From: Candidatus Zhuqueibacterota bacterium
Lineage (GTDB): Bacteria; Zhuqueibacterota; Zhuqueibacteria; Oceanimicrobiales; Oceanimicrobiaceae
NCBI GenBank assembly: GCA_029262005.1
Contig: JAJDAG010000040.1
Span: 1-63,350, forward strand
Length of the DNA stretch: 63,350 nucleotides
Reading direction: 5' to 3'
In this document: in pieces, positions 35,855 to 43,933 of the stretch
How positions within the stretch are numbered: the first letter of the stretch is position 1
How the letters are laid out: every line of letters starts with the position of its first letter
The notes under the pieces: model-generated
The model's database searches: none
Seen by the model: only the letters and a program-made list of their open reading frames with translations
Told to the model about the DNA's origin: nothing
Made by a program: the position numbers and the translations under genes

Positions 35855-37204
35855 ATGAACTATTTCATCAAATTTGTGTTCATCGTCAGCACATTGAGTT
35901 TTTGGTTTTCTGCACAGGCGCAGCAGCCGCTTACATTGGACGAGGCACTGCAGTTTGTCAAACTGAATAACCTTCAGTTGTTGCAGCAGCAAGATAATCA
36001 GCGTCTGGCCGATCTTGAGACGAAAATTATGCACGCCAGACGATTGCCGGCGCTGGACCTTTCCTTCAATTCTGTCTACCTCTCTGAAGTAAATGAAATT
36101 GATATTGGCAAAGTTGTGCCGCTGGTTGAACAAAAACTCAGCCTGGGCGGCCACGACAGGCTTGAACTGCAAGCCGGAATTAAGCAGCCCGTCTTTACCG
36201 GCTTCAAGCTTAAATCTGCAGAGAATCTTGCAAAAAAAGCTGCGTTAGGCGAGCAAGCAAAGTTAGCGGTTGCCACCAATGAAATTTACCATAAGGTGTA
36301 CATTCTTTATTACTCTGCGCAGAGCCTGGCCAATCAAAAAGCCATACTCGCCGCCAGCAGCAAGCGGCTGCGCAATCAGCTCGAAACTGCCCGAAATTTG
36401 TTTGAGGCGGCACAAGTGATGGCGTTTGATACGTTGCAGGTTTACAACCAGATTCTTGTTCTGAGAATTGAGGAAGCCCGCTTGCAACGCGCGCAAAAGT
36501 TGTTGGGGCTGCAAGTGGCGCGCTTGCTTGACTTACCTAAAACACGTCCGTTTGCAGTTGAGAAACCGGCAGTTCCGACTCCGTTAGGGAAGTCATTGGC
36601 TGAGTTGAAAGTTGCGGCATTACAAATACGCCCCGAATTGGAAGGCGTTCGTCTGGCACAGCGCATAAATCTGCTGCAACAAAAAATGGCACGCGCAGAT
36701 TTTTTCCCAGCCTTTTTTGCGCAGGGAACTTTTCACTATGCCAAGCCCGGACTCGATCCCGTGAATAACAGATGGATGCACTATTTTTCAATTGGCCTTA
36801 ACGCGCAGTGGAATCTTTGGCGCTGGCAGGCCGATGTGAACAAAGTCGAGCAATTGAAAGTTCAGGCCAACAGTCTGACTTTACAGCAGCGTGAACTTGT
36901 GCGCTCAATTGAATATGAGGTGTCCGAAAGTTTTGAGAATTTGACCTTCAGCCGGCGACAATTGCAGCTTGCGGAAGAATTGCAGGCGCAACAACAGGAG
37001 CGTTATCGCATCGTCTCAATTCAACATCAGAACGGCGTGGCCGCAACCAATGAATTGATTACTGCTGAAACGGATTTAACCCGGGCGCAACTGCAAAAAC
37101 ACCAGGCGTTGGTGCAGTATCATATTTACCTCGCAGATTTGCGCAGAGCAACCGGCAGTATTGCTGCAAACCAGGGTGCTTTCACTGCCGGGGAAGAAAA
37201 ATAA
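35855..37204 (+). CDS. TolC-family outer-membrane channel
   Basis: A 449-residue outer-membrane efflux protein with a clean signal peptide (MNYFIKFVFIVSTLSFWFSA, cleavage near AQA-QQ). It then has LTLDEALQFVKLNN, the usual opening of the first helical repeat, long coiled-coil helices rich in Gln, Ala and Leu, and a second repeat from about residue 250. I chose ATG 35855 with CCAGGA upstream over a GTG twelve bases earlier. It opens an operon with adaptor, two ATPases and two permeases, and would form the trimeric exit duct of that exporter. Confidence 0.9.
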   Translation: MNYFIKFVFIVSTLSFWFSAQAQQPLTLDEALQFVKLNNLQLLQQQDNQRLADLETKIMHARRLPALDLSFNSVYLSEVNEIDIGKVVPLVEQKLSLGGHDRLELQAGIKQPVFTGFKLKSAENLAKKAALGEQAKLAVATNEIYHKVYILYYSAQSLANQKAILAASSKRLRNQLETARNLFEAAQVMAFDTLQVYNQILVLRIEEARLQRAQKLLGLQVARLLDLPKTRPFAVEKPAVPTPLGKSLAELKVAALQIRPELEGVRLAQRINLLQQKMARADFFPAFFAQGTFHYAKPGLDPVNNRWMHYFSIGLNAQWNLWRWQADVNKVEQLKVQANSLTLQQRELVRSIEYEVSESFENLTFSRRQLQLAEELQAQQQERYRIVSIQHQNGVAATNELITAETDLTRAQLQKHQALVQYHIYLADLRRATGSIAANQGAFTAGEEK

Positions 37205-37233
37205 AAGATCAATCTGATTAAAGGAAAACAAAA

Positions 37234-38133
37234 ATGCTAAGGTTGCAAACTTGTCTGATTCTGCTGCTGCCCGTTCTTTATCTGGGATGTAATAAAGCGG
37301 AAAACGGCCATTTTCGCGCAAGCGGCATCGTTGAAGGCACTGCCATCAGGGTGGCTGCCCAGACTCCGGGCCTGATTTTGCATGTGGCAATCGATGAAGG
37401 ACAGCAGATAAAAAAGGGGCAATTGATCGCCCAAATTGATACCGTCAGGATTGGTTATCAGCTTGAACAAATTCAGGCCGGCATTGAAGAAATCGCCGTG
37501 CAGCGACAAATTATTTTAAACACACTCACCAAAGCTCAGTCGGATTTTGCCAATGTAGAAAAACGCTATGCGCGTATTTTGAAACTCTACCACCAGAACT
37601 CGGCGCCACAGCAGAAACTGGACGATGTTGAAGCGGCTCAGGCCGCCGCAACAGCACAATTGCAAAATGTGCGGCAAAGTGTAAATGTGCTCAAAAGCAA
37701 AGAAAAGGGCTTGTTGGCGCAGCGCAAGCTTGTTCGCAAGCAACTTAATGATGCTACAGTGACCGCACCGATTTCCGGCACCATCACAACGAAATTTTTT
37801 GAGTCCGGGGAAACGGTGCCGCCGGGCGTACCCTTGGTGGAAATAATCGATTTGGCTCACATGTGGACCAAAATTTACGTCTCCGAGAAGCTTTTGTCGC
37901 AACTACAACCGGGTAACCCGGCTGAAGTATCCATTGACGGCACAGAGAAAACGCTCACAGGGCGCATCGCCTGGATAAGCCCGAAGGCAGAGTTTACTCC
38001 CAAAAATATTTTGACGGATGAAAGCCGTACATCGTTGGTTTATGCCGTCAAAATCACGGTTGAAAATCCGAATGGTTTGCTTAAACACGGCATGCCAATC
38101 GTCGTTAATCTTGTCGAAGAAAACAAATTGTGA
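37234..38133 (+). CDS. HlyD/YbhG-like periplasmic adaptor lipoprotein
   Basis: A 299-residue membrane-fusion protein. A short lipoprotein signal ends at Cys19 (LYLGC). The lipoyl half GTAIRVAAQTPGLILHVAIDEGQQ is followed by a long helical hairpin (about 75-175) and the second half DATVTAPISGTITTKFFESG. A beta-barrel region contains MWTKIYVSEKLLSQLQPG. Size and architecture match YbhG, the adaptor of an ABC exporter. AAAGGA precedes the ATG. It connects the TolC channel to the ABC-2 permeases downstream. Confidence 0.9.
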   Translation: MLRLQTCLILLLPVLYLGCNKAENGHFRASGIVEGTAIRVAAQTPGLILHVAIDEGQQIKKGQLIAQIDTVRIGYQLEQIQAGIEEIAVQRQIILNTLTKAQSDFANVEKRYARILKLYHQNSAPQQKLDDVEAAQAAATAQLQNVRQSVNVLKSKEKGLLAQRKLVRKQLNDATVTAPISGTITTKFFESGETVPPGVPLVEIIDLAHMWTKIYVSEKLLSQLQPGNPAEVSIDGTEKTLTGRIAWISPKAEFTPKNILTDESRTSLVYAVKITVENPNGLLKHGMPIVVNLVEENKL

Positions 38134-38215
38134 GTGGGGAACCTGAGCTTCGTTTTCCCCCTTTTTAGATAGGCATTCAGATAATCCTGGACGACTAAAA
38201 TTTCAAACAAAAGAA

Positions 38216-39112
38216 ATGCCCGGCAGCATAAAAATAAACAGTTTCAGTAAAAGTTACGGCGACATTCTCGCCGTGAACAACATCTCGCTTGCAATCGACC
38301 CGGGTGAACTCGTTGGCCTTATCGGGCCGGATGGCGCCGGCAAGACAACCACCATGCGAACCCTTTGCACGTTGCTTGTGCCCGACGCCGGCGAGGTTCT
38401 TGTTGACGGCAGGGATGTGCGCACAAATGTGGCAGCGATTCGGGCGATGCTCGGTTACATGCCGCAGCGCTTTTCACTTTACCCGGATCTGACCGTGGCG
38501 CAAAACTTAAATTTTTTCGCGGATTTGTTTGGGGTGCCACCGGCAGAGAAGGCGGAACGTTTGCAAACGCTTTATCAGTTCAGTAAACTGGAACCGTTCA
38601 GAAAGCGGCTTGCCGGCGCACTTTCAGGTGGCATGAAACAAAAACTGGCGCTCTCCTGCACGCTCATTCATACGCCGCGCACCCTTATTTTGGATGAACC
38701 GACCACGGGTGTTGATCCTGTTTCCCGGCGTGAGTTTTGGAACATTCTAAGACAGTTGCGTGATGAAGGTGTCACCATCCTGGTTTCAACGCCGTATATG
38801 GAAGAGGCCGATCTGTGTGACCGGGTGGCATTTATGTATCAGGGCCGGATTCTGGCAGTGGATAAACCAGCCCAACTTGTCCATCGTTTCCCCTACAAAT
38901 TGTATGAAGTCAGCGGGTCTGATTTGCAGTCTTTGCGCGCTTACCTGGAAGACGAGACAGATGCACTTTCAGTACAAATATTCGGAGACAGGTTGCACGT
39001 CAGTTACGGGCCGGAATCGGCGCTCATTGCCCCGGCCGGAGCCGAGTCGGTGCAACAAATTGAACCAAGTATCGAGGACGTGTTTTTGTACCTGATGCAA
39101 ACCTCTGCATAA
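38216..39112 (+). CDS. ABC-2 exporter ATPase, equivalent to N-half of YbhF
   Basis: A 298-residue ATPase. Walker A is GPDGAGKTT, the Q-loop region GYMPQRFSLYPDLTV, the signature LSGGMKQKLALSCTL, Walker B TLILDEPTTGVDP. The H-loop reads STPYMEEA, with Pro in place of the switch His. E. coli YbhF carries two ATPase halves in one chain, and its N-half likewise has a normal signature but no H-loop His. The C-terminal 60 residues resemble the regulatory extension of these exporters. It sits 82 bp after the adaptor and 35 bp before the second ATPase. Confidence 0.9.
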   Translation: MPGSIKINSFSKSYGDILAVNNISLAIDPGELVGLIGPDGAGKTTTMRTLCTLLVPDAGEVLVDGRDVRTNVAAIRAMLGYMPQRFSLYPDLTVAQNLNFFADLFGVPPAEKAERLQTLYQFSKLEPFRKRLAGALSGGMKQKLALSCTLIHTPRTLILDEPTTGVDPVSRREFWNILRQLRDEGVTILVSTPYMEEADLCDRVAFMYQGRILAVDKPAQLVHRFPYKLYEVSGSDLQSLRAYLEDETDALSVQIFGDRLHVSYGPESALIAPAGAESVQQIEPSIEDVFLYLMQTSA

Positions 39113-39147
39113 GCCGTTTTACTTATTTGCAACATAGGATTTATTAT

Positions 39148-39906
39148 TTGAAATTTGCGCCTTCAAACCAGCCTTACGACACGGGTAATTTCGCCGTATT
39201 CACTAAGAACCTTGAGAAGCAATTTGGTTCATTTACTGCTGTGAAGCATGTCAATCTGGCTGTTGAACAGGGCGAAATTTTCGGGTTTCTCGGCGCAAAC
39301 GGTGCTGGAAAAACCACAGCAATTCGCATGTTGTGCGGACTGCTTCTGCCAACATCGGGCAGCGGCACTGTCGCGGGTTTTGATGTCTGGCGGGAGTCGG
39401 AGAAAATTAAGCAAAATATCGGCTACATGAGTCAAAAATTTTCGCTGTACAATGACTTGACCCTTGCTGAAAATGTAGAATTTTATGGCGGTGTTTATGG
39501 ACTTAATAGAAAAACTATCAAAGAAAAGCGCCATGAATTGTTGGACAGTCTCGGTCTCACCGCCAGCGCAGGCCGCCTGACTCGTGATATGCCGCTTGGT
39601 TACAAACAGCGTTTGGCTTTGGGTTGCGCCTTGCTGCACAATCCAAAAATCATCTTCCTTGACGAACCTACAGCCGGCGTAGACCCTGAGGCTCGGCGTA
39701 ATTTTTGGGAGCTGATTCACGAACTTGCCGACAAAGGTAAAACGGTTTTCGTGACCACCCATTATATGGATGAGGCTGAATATTGCAACCGTGTTTCCAT
39801 CATGTATCAAGGCGAAATCGTCGCGCTGGGCAGCCCACAGTCGCTCAGGCACGAATATAAAAAGGCGTCGATGGCGGATGTTTTTATCAAACTCGTCGAC
39901 AAATAA
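39148..39906 (+). CDS. ABC-2 exporter ATPase, equivalent to C-half of YbhF
   Basis: A 252-residue ATPase with Walker A GANGAGKTT, GYMSQKFSLYNDLTL, Walker B IIFLDEPTAGVDP and a complete H-loop TTHYMDEAEYC. The signature is degenerate, LPLGYKQRLALG, as in the C-half of YbhF. A heterodimer with the upstream ATPase would therefore have one fully canonical site (this protein's Walker and H-loop with the partner's LSGG) and one degenerate site. There is no ATG before the conserved region; TTG 39148, with AGGAT upstream, is the best start, and TTG 39127 is an alternative. Confidence 0.88.
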   Translation: MKFAPSNQPYDTGNFAVFTKNLEKQFGSFTAVKHVNLAVEQGEIFGFLGANGAGKTTAIRMLCGLLLPTSGSGTVAGFDVWRESEKIKQNIGYMSQKFSLYNDLTLAENVEFYGGVYGLNRKTIKEKRHELLDSLGLTASAGRLTRDMPLGYKQRLALGCALLHNPKIIFLDEPTAGVDPEARRNFWELIHELADKGKTVFVTTHYMDEAEYCNRVSIMYQGEIVALGSPQSLRHEYKKASMADVFIKLVDK

Positions 39907-40005
39907 AAGTAACCCCGCAGCCATCGGCTGTTTGCTGTTGTTTCTTAATTCTGAAAATTCAGCCAGATTTAGCATCAAGTTCTTATCGTATAACTCAATT
40001 GACCT

Positions 40006-41103
40006 ATGAGCAGAATTTTTCCAATAATCATTAAAGAATTCATCCATATTTCACGGGACTTCCGCACGCTGATTGTTGTGATTGTGCTACCAGTCGTTAT
40101 GTTGTTTTTATATGGCTTTGCAATAAATATGGAAATTCAAAATATCAACATGCTTGTTTTGGACCACAGCAACAGCCCTGAAAGCAGTTCGTTGATCCGA
40201 AAATTTTCCGGTAGCGACTTTTACACCGTTCTGCCTTTCGATGGCACTGAAGCGGAAATAGAGACAATCTTTGCTAACCGTGAAGCAGATATGGCGTTGA
40301 TCCTGGCAGGTGATTTTGCTGCTGAACACGCCCGGTCTCCTGAAACCACAGTGCAAATCCTTATTGATGCGAGTGATCCGAATGCGGCGCAAGCAATTCG
40401 TAACTATACCAACACGGTTATTCAATTTTACAACATGGCGCACGGTGCAAAACCGTCCTTTGAAATTACGCCCACAGTTTGGTACAATCCGTCTTTGAAA
40501 AGCGCCTATTTTTTTGTGCCCGGCCTTGCCGCCTTAATTCTCATTATGATTTCCGCCTTGTTGACTTCCGTGGCCATTGTGCGTGAAAAAGAAACCGGCA
40601 CCATGGAACAGATTCTGGTGTCACCGGTTCGGCCTGTTGAAATTATCATTGGCAAAGTTGTACCCTACATCATTTTGGCATTTTTAGATCTTATTATCAT
40701 TTTAAACATCGCGTACTTTGTTTTTGATGTGCCGTTTGTCGGTAGCTTGGGATTGCTGATTTTTTGCTCGCTGCTCTTTATTTTTACATCTTTGAGCCTT
40801 GGACTTTTCATTTCAACAAAAGCCCGGGCACAGCAAGTGGCCATGATGATGGCGCTGGTGGCAACATTACTGCCAACAGTCATGCTATCCGGTTTTATGT
40901 TCCCGCTTTCCAGCCTGCCGGCGCCTTTACGCGTGCTTTCGCATCTGGTGCCGGCCCGGTATTATTTGGTGATAATCAGGGGGATCATGCTTAAAGGCAA
41001 TCATTTTTTGCAGCTTTTGCCGCAAGTGCTGGCCCTGGCAGGCATGGCCATTGTTTTGATGGTTGTCAGCGCCCGGAAATTCAAAACAAATCTGGAAGGG
41101 TAG
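40006..41103 (+). CDS. ABC-2 type permease, YbhS-like
   Basis: A 365-residue inner-membrane permease: one N-terminal helix (TLIVVIVLPVVMLFLYGFA), a periplasmic domain of about 140 residues containing LDHSNSPESSSLI, then five helices starting PGLAALILIMISALL. The ABC-2 signature segment VREKETGTMEQILVSPVRP is present. It pairs with the next permease, whose ATG comes two bases after this stop (TAG). The substrate is unknown; the E. coli counterpart exports cations and drugs. Confidence 0.9.
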   Translation: MSRIFPIIIKEFIHISRDFRTLIVVIVLPVVMLFLYGFAINMEIQNINMLVLDHSNSPESSSLIRKFSGSDFYTVLPFDGTEAEIETIFANREADMALILAGDFAAEHARSPETTVQILIDASDPNAAQAIRNYTNTVIQFYNMAHGAKPSFEITPTVWYNPSLKSAYFFVPGLAALILIMISALLTSVAIVREKETGTMEQILVSPVRPVEIIIGKVVPYIILAFLDLIIILNIAYFVFDVPFVGSLGLLIFCSLLFIFTSLSLGLFISTKARAQQVAMMMALVATLLPTVMLSGFMFPLSSLPAPLRVLSHLVPARYYLVIIRGIMLKGNHFLQLLPQVLALAGMAIVLMVVSARKFKTNLEG

Positions 41104-41105
41104 AA

Positions 41106-42230
41106 ATGCAACAGATTTTGTATTTGATTCAGAAAGAATTTCGGCAGGTATTTCGTGACCCGTCGATGCTTTTCATTATTTTTTTTGCACCCATCGTTCA
41201 AACCACGGTTTTGGGGTTGGCAATCACTGTAGATGTGAAGAACATTCAGACTGTCATTACGGATTATGATAACAGTACAGCGAGCCTGGCTATCCGCCGT
41301 AAATTTAAGAACAATCCGTATTTTTCGGTTTCCGGCTATGTTGAGTCGCCCGTGCAGTTACGTGAAAAAATGGATGGTTGGGGCGCGCAATTGGCCATTG
41401 TCATCCCCAGCCATTTTGAACGCGATCTCGTTCGGAGCCAGCAGCCCGCCATTCAAGTAATTGTCGATGGTGTGGATGGTAATTCCGCCGGCATTGCGCT
41501 GGGCTATGCTCTGGGCGTCCTTTCTGATTATACCATCGACGTTGCTATGGCCAACCCTGCCCTGGCGTTTTCTGCTCGTAGAATTCCGCTGGTGGCGCCG
41601 CTGGCTCGCATGTGGTACAACCTGGATCTTGAAAGCAAGAATTACATGGTTCCCGGTCTTATCGCCGTGTTGCTGACAATGGTCAGTCTGTTCCTCTCTT
41701 CAATGGGATTGGTGCGCGAAAAGGAGCTTGGCACCCTGGAGCAACTCATGGTGACACCAATCAAAACCTGGCAGTTAATTCTCGGCAAAGTATCGCCGTT
41801 TCTAATCCTCGGCTTTTTGGGACTTGCCATGATGTTGCTGGTTGCTTTTGTTGTTTTCCAACTGAAAGTCGCGGGTAGCCTGGTGCTTTTGTTTGGACTT
41901 TCTGCGCTCTTTTTGTTGACCACGCTCGGGTTGGGTATTCTTGTTTCCACACTGGCACACACGCAACAACAAGCGATGTTCATTTCCTGGTTCTTTATGG
42001 TTTTTCTGGTTTTTATGTCCGGCTTTTTGTTCCCGATTAAGAACATGCCGCACTGGGTGCAGTTGTTGACTTATTTGAACCCCATGCGCTATTTTATTAT
42101 CATCCTGCGCGAAATCTTCTTGAAAGGAAGTTCTTTGAAATTTTTGCTGAATGAAATTTTCGCGCTGGTCCTCTTTGCATCGACGATTCTCACCCTGAGC
42201 TCTCTGCGGTTTCAGAAACGGGTAAGTTAA
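41106..42230 (+). CDS. ABC-2 type permease, YbhR-like
   Basis: A 374-residue permease with the same plan as its neighbour: helix near MLFIIFFAPIVQTTVLGLA, periplasmic domain (ITDYDNSTASLAI), five helices after PGLIAVLLTMVSLF, and the segment VREKELGTLEQLMVTPIKT. With the preceding gene it forms the heterodimeric membrane part of the exporter. Confidence 0.9.
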   Translation: MQQILYLIQKEFRQVFRDPSMLFIIFFAPIVQTTVLGLAITVDVKNIQTVITDYDNSTASLAIRRKFKNNPYFSVSGYVESPVQLREKMDGWGAQLAIVIPSHFERDLVRSQQPAIQVIVDGVDGNSAGIALGYALGVLSDYTIDVAMANPALAFSARRIPLVAPLARMWYNLDLESKNYMVPGLIAVLLTMVSLFLSSMGLVREKELGTLEQLMVTPIKTWQLILGKVSPFLILGFLGLAMMLLVAFVVFQLKVAGSLVLLFGLSALFLLTTLGLGILVSTLAHTQQQAMFISWFFMVFLVFMSGFLFPIKNMPHWVQLLTYLNPMRYFIIILREIFLKGSSLKFLLNEIFALVLFASTILTLSSLRFQKRVS

Positions 42231-42311
42231 TAGTCTCCAGTTATCTGGTACGGCCTTTGCAGTAACAGCGGGCAAAAATAGAATTCCCAGGGAAATATCA
42301 GGAGGTATCAG

Positions 42312-42827
42312 ATGAAAAAGACTCTTTTCGTTTTCGGTTTGTTGCTCACCTTTGTCCTCTCGGGCTGCTCGCCAATCTCCGTTCGAACGGATTATGACCA
42401 TGAAGTTAATTTTGCAAATTATCAAACTTTCCGCTGGATGCCTTACCCGAAAAAAGCCAAGCGAAAAATGGTTCCACGGAATTCACCATTGGATAAAAGT
42501 ATTCGTCAGGCCGTGGAGCATGAGTTGAAAGCGCAGGGGCTTGAAATGAAAAAAAGTGGCAAAGTCGATGCGCTGCTGGTTTATCATGTCGGCACCCGCG
42601 AGCGCGTTGAAATTCAACATTACGGTTACCGCTACGACTACTGGTACAGGCGTGGGCATATGCATCGCTTCAAGGAAGGCTCCATTATTATCGATGTCGT
42701 TGATCCGGAACAGAAGCAATTGATTTGGCGCGGCTCTGCTTCAGGTGTGGTTGGGCATCCGGAAGGGAGCCCGGAAAAAGTGGACGAAGCCATTGCAAAA
42801 GTCTTTGAACAATATCCACCGAGTTGA
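42312..42827 (+). CDS. DUF4136 lipoprotein
   Basis: A 171-residue lipoprotein. CAGGAGG precedes ATG 42312, the signal peptide ends at FVLSGC (Cys20), and the mature part has the DUF4136 pattern: VRTDYDHEVNFANYQTFRW at the start, LDKSIRQAVEHELKAQGL, then GSIIIDVVDPEQKQLIWRGSA near the end. Function of the family is unknown. It is 82 bp behind the ABC-2 permeases and ends at a strong bidirectional terminator, so it may belong to that operon. Confidence 0.85.
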   Translation: MKKTLFVFGLLLTFVLSGCSPISVRTDYDHEVNFANYQTFRWMPYPKKAKRKMVPRNSPLDKSIRQAVEHELKAQGLEMKKSGKVDALLVYHVGTRERVEIQHYGYRYDYWYRRGHMHRFKEGSIIIDVVDPEQKQLIWRGSASGVVGHPEGSPEKVDEAIAKVFEQYPPS

Positions 42828-42931
42828 CTGCAAAAAGTACAAGAAAAGAAGTAGTGGTAAGACAGAGGCGCGGTTCATCATCTTCGTTTAGCCGCGCTAT
42901 AAATTATCCGGCTAAATCATTGGGAAAAACA

Positions 42932-42959
42932 AAAATGCTCACATCCGTGTGAGCATTTT
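42932..42959. terminator. Bidirectional terminator between convergent genes
   Basis: A perfect 12-bp stem, 42932-42943 with 42948-42959, around a TCCG loop. The GC core GCTCACA is flanked by an A-run on one side and a T-run on the other, so it works in both directions for the DUF4136 gene and the lipoprotein gene facing it. Confidence 0.85.
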
Positions 42960-42974
42960 CTGTATGGAGTGGAA

Positions 42975-43697
42975 TTACCATTCGACCACAATCGGGTTCG
43001 ATTGTAAACCGTTGAAGATTAGCTTAAATTGGTTGTATGTTTTTTCATCGTAAGTCAGTTTCTTGCCTGCATCGGTTAGCAGCGAGAAAGTAAATTCCTG
43101 CGTTAGATCGCTGACCAGAACAAAATAATCATCCGCATCAAGGCCGCCCAGCGCGATCACACGTGTAAATTCTCCGTTTAGATTTTCCAGAAAAAAGGCC
43201 TCTTCCGCCCGAAAGACTTCTATGCTGCTGTGCGGCTCGCTGATATTTTGGAAACGAAGCTTAAACGTGATTTCGTTCAAAAGCGTATCGCCTATGCTGC
43301 TTTTATGAATAATTTTCGTGAGTGTCGAATCCATTGTCCAGTTTGTGTAATCAGCCAATTCGACTTGCAGACGGCGGTGGAATTCCTCAGTCGATAGCCT
43401 GCGATTAATTGCCTGCTTGCGCATGCGGGCGCTGATGGTGTGCTTGTTTAGTGGCATCGCTTTGATCAGAATTTTTTCAGCGGAACGAGAGCCTGGGTTA
43501 TAAAGCAGCTTAAGCCCGCGCTTATTAAGGCCGGTATAGTAGTGCATGATATTGTCACAATCGTCCAAAGACCAGCTGTCTGGTGATTGCTGCAGCGGCG
43601 CGTCAACGGTTTTCTTCTTGTGCTGCTGTTGAAATTGCTGCACGGAAAGGCAGCCGGTGCAGCATACAAAAAAGATGCAAGTCCAAATGAATTTCAT
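42975..43697 (-). CDS. Predicted lipoprotein, unknown function
   Basis: A 240-residue protein with a short lipoprotein signal (MKFIWTCIFFVCCTGC, Cys16) and GAGGAAT before the ATG. The mature part begins with a Gln/Lys-rich linker. A mixed alpha/beta region follows with SDLTQEFTFSLLTDAGKKL and a C-terminus ending in NPIVVEW. I recognise no family. It is a single gene convergent with the exporter operon and divergent from the polymerase gene. Confidence 0.75.
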   Translation of the reverse strand: MKFIWTCIFFVCCTGCLSVQQFQQQHKKKTVDAPLQQSPDSWSLDDCDNIMHYYTGLNKRGLKLLYNPGSRSAEKILIKAMPLNKHTISARMRKQAINRRLSTEEFHRRLQVELADYTNWTMDSTLTKIIHKSSIGDTLLNEITFKLRFQNISEPHSSIEVFRAEEAFFLENLNGEFTRVIALGGLDADDYFVLVSDLTQEFTFSLLTDAGKKLTYDEKTYNQFKLIFNGLQSNPIVVEW

Positions 43698-43933
43698 AAT
43701 TGGATTCCTCTTCAGAATAAACTAGCATTTCACAAGCAACTCACGTGCCGTTGCCTATTTTGGTTTCTTTGTGGCGCAAGGCGCTGCACTAAGTTGAGCA
43801 TGTTTACCTGCTAAACAAATAGATTAAGTTAGTTAGCAAAAATGATTTGTTCAAGAACGAAAAAATATGTATTTTCAATAAGTGAACATAATGGCACGTA
43901 ACCATTTTAACACCTATTCGCGAGTAACCTTAT

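Noticed and set aside
39229-40047. 272-codon open frame antisense to the second ABC ATPase
   Set aside because: It is the complement of a conserved ATPase and shows no family pattern or start signal of its own.
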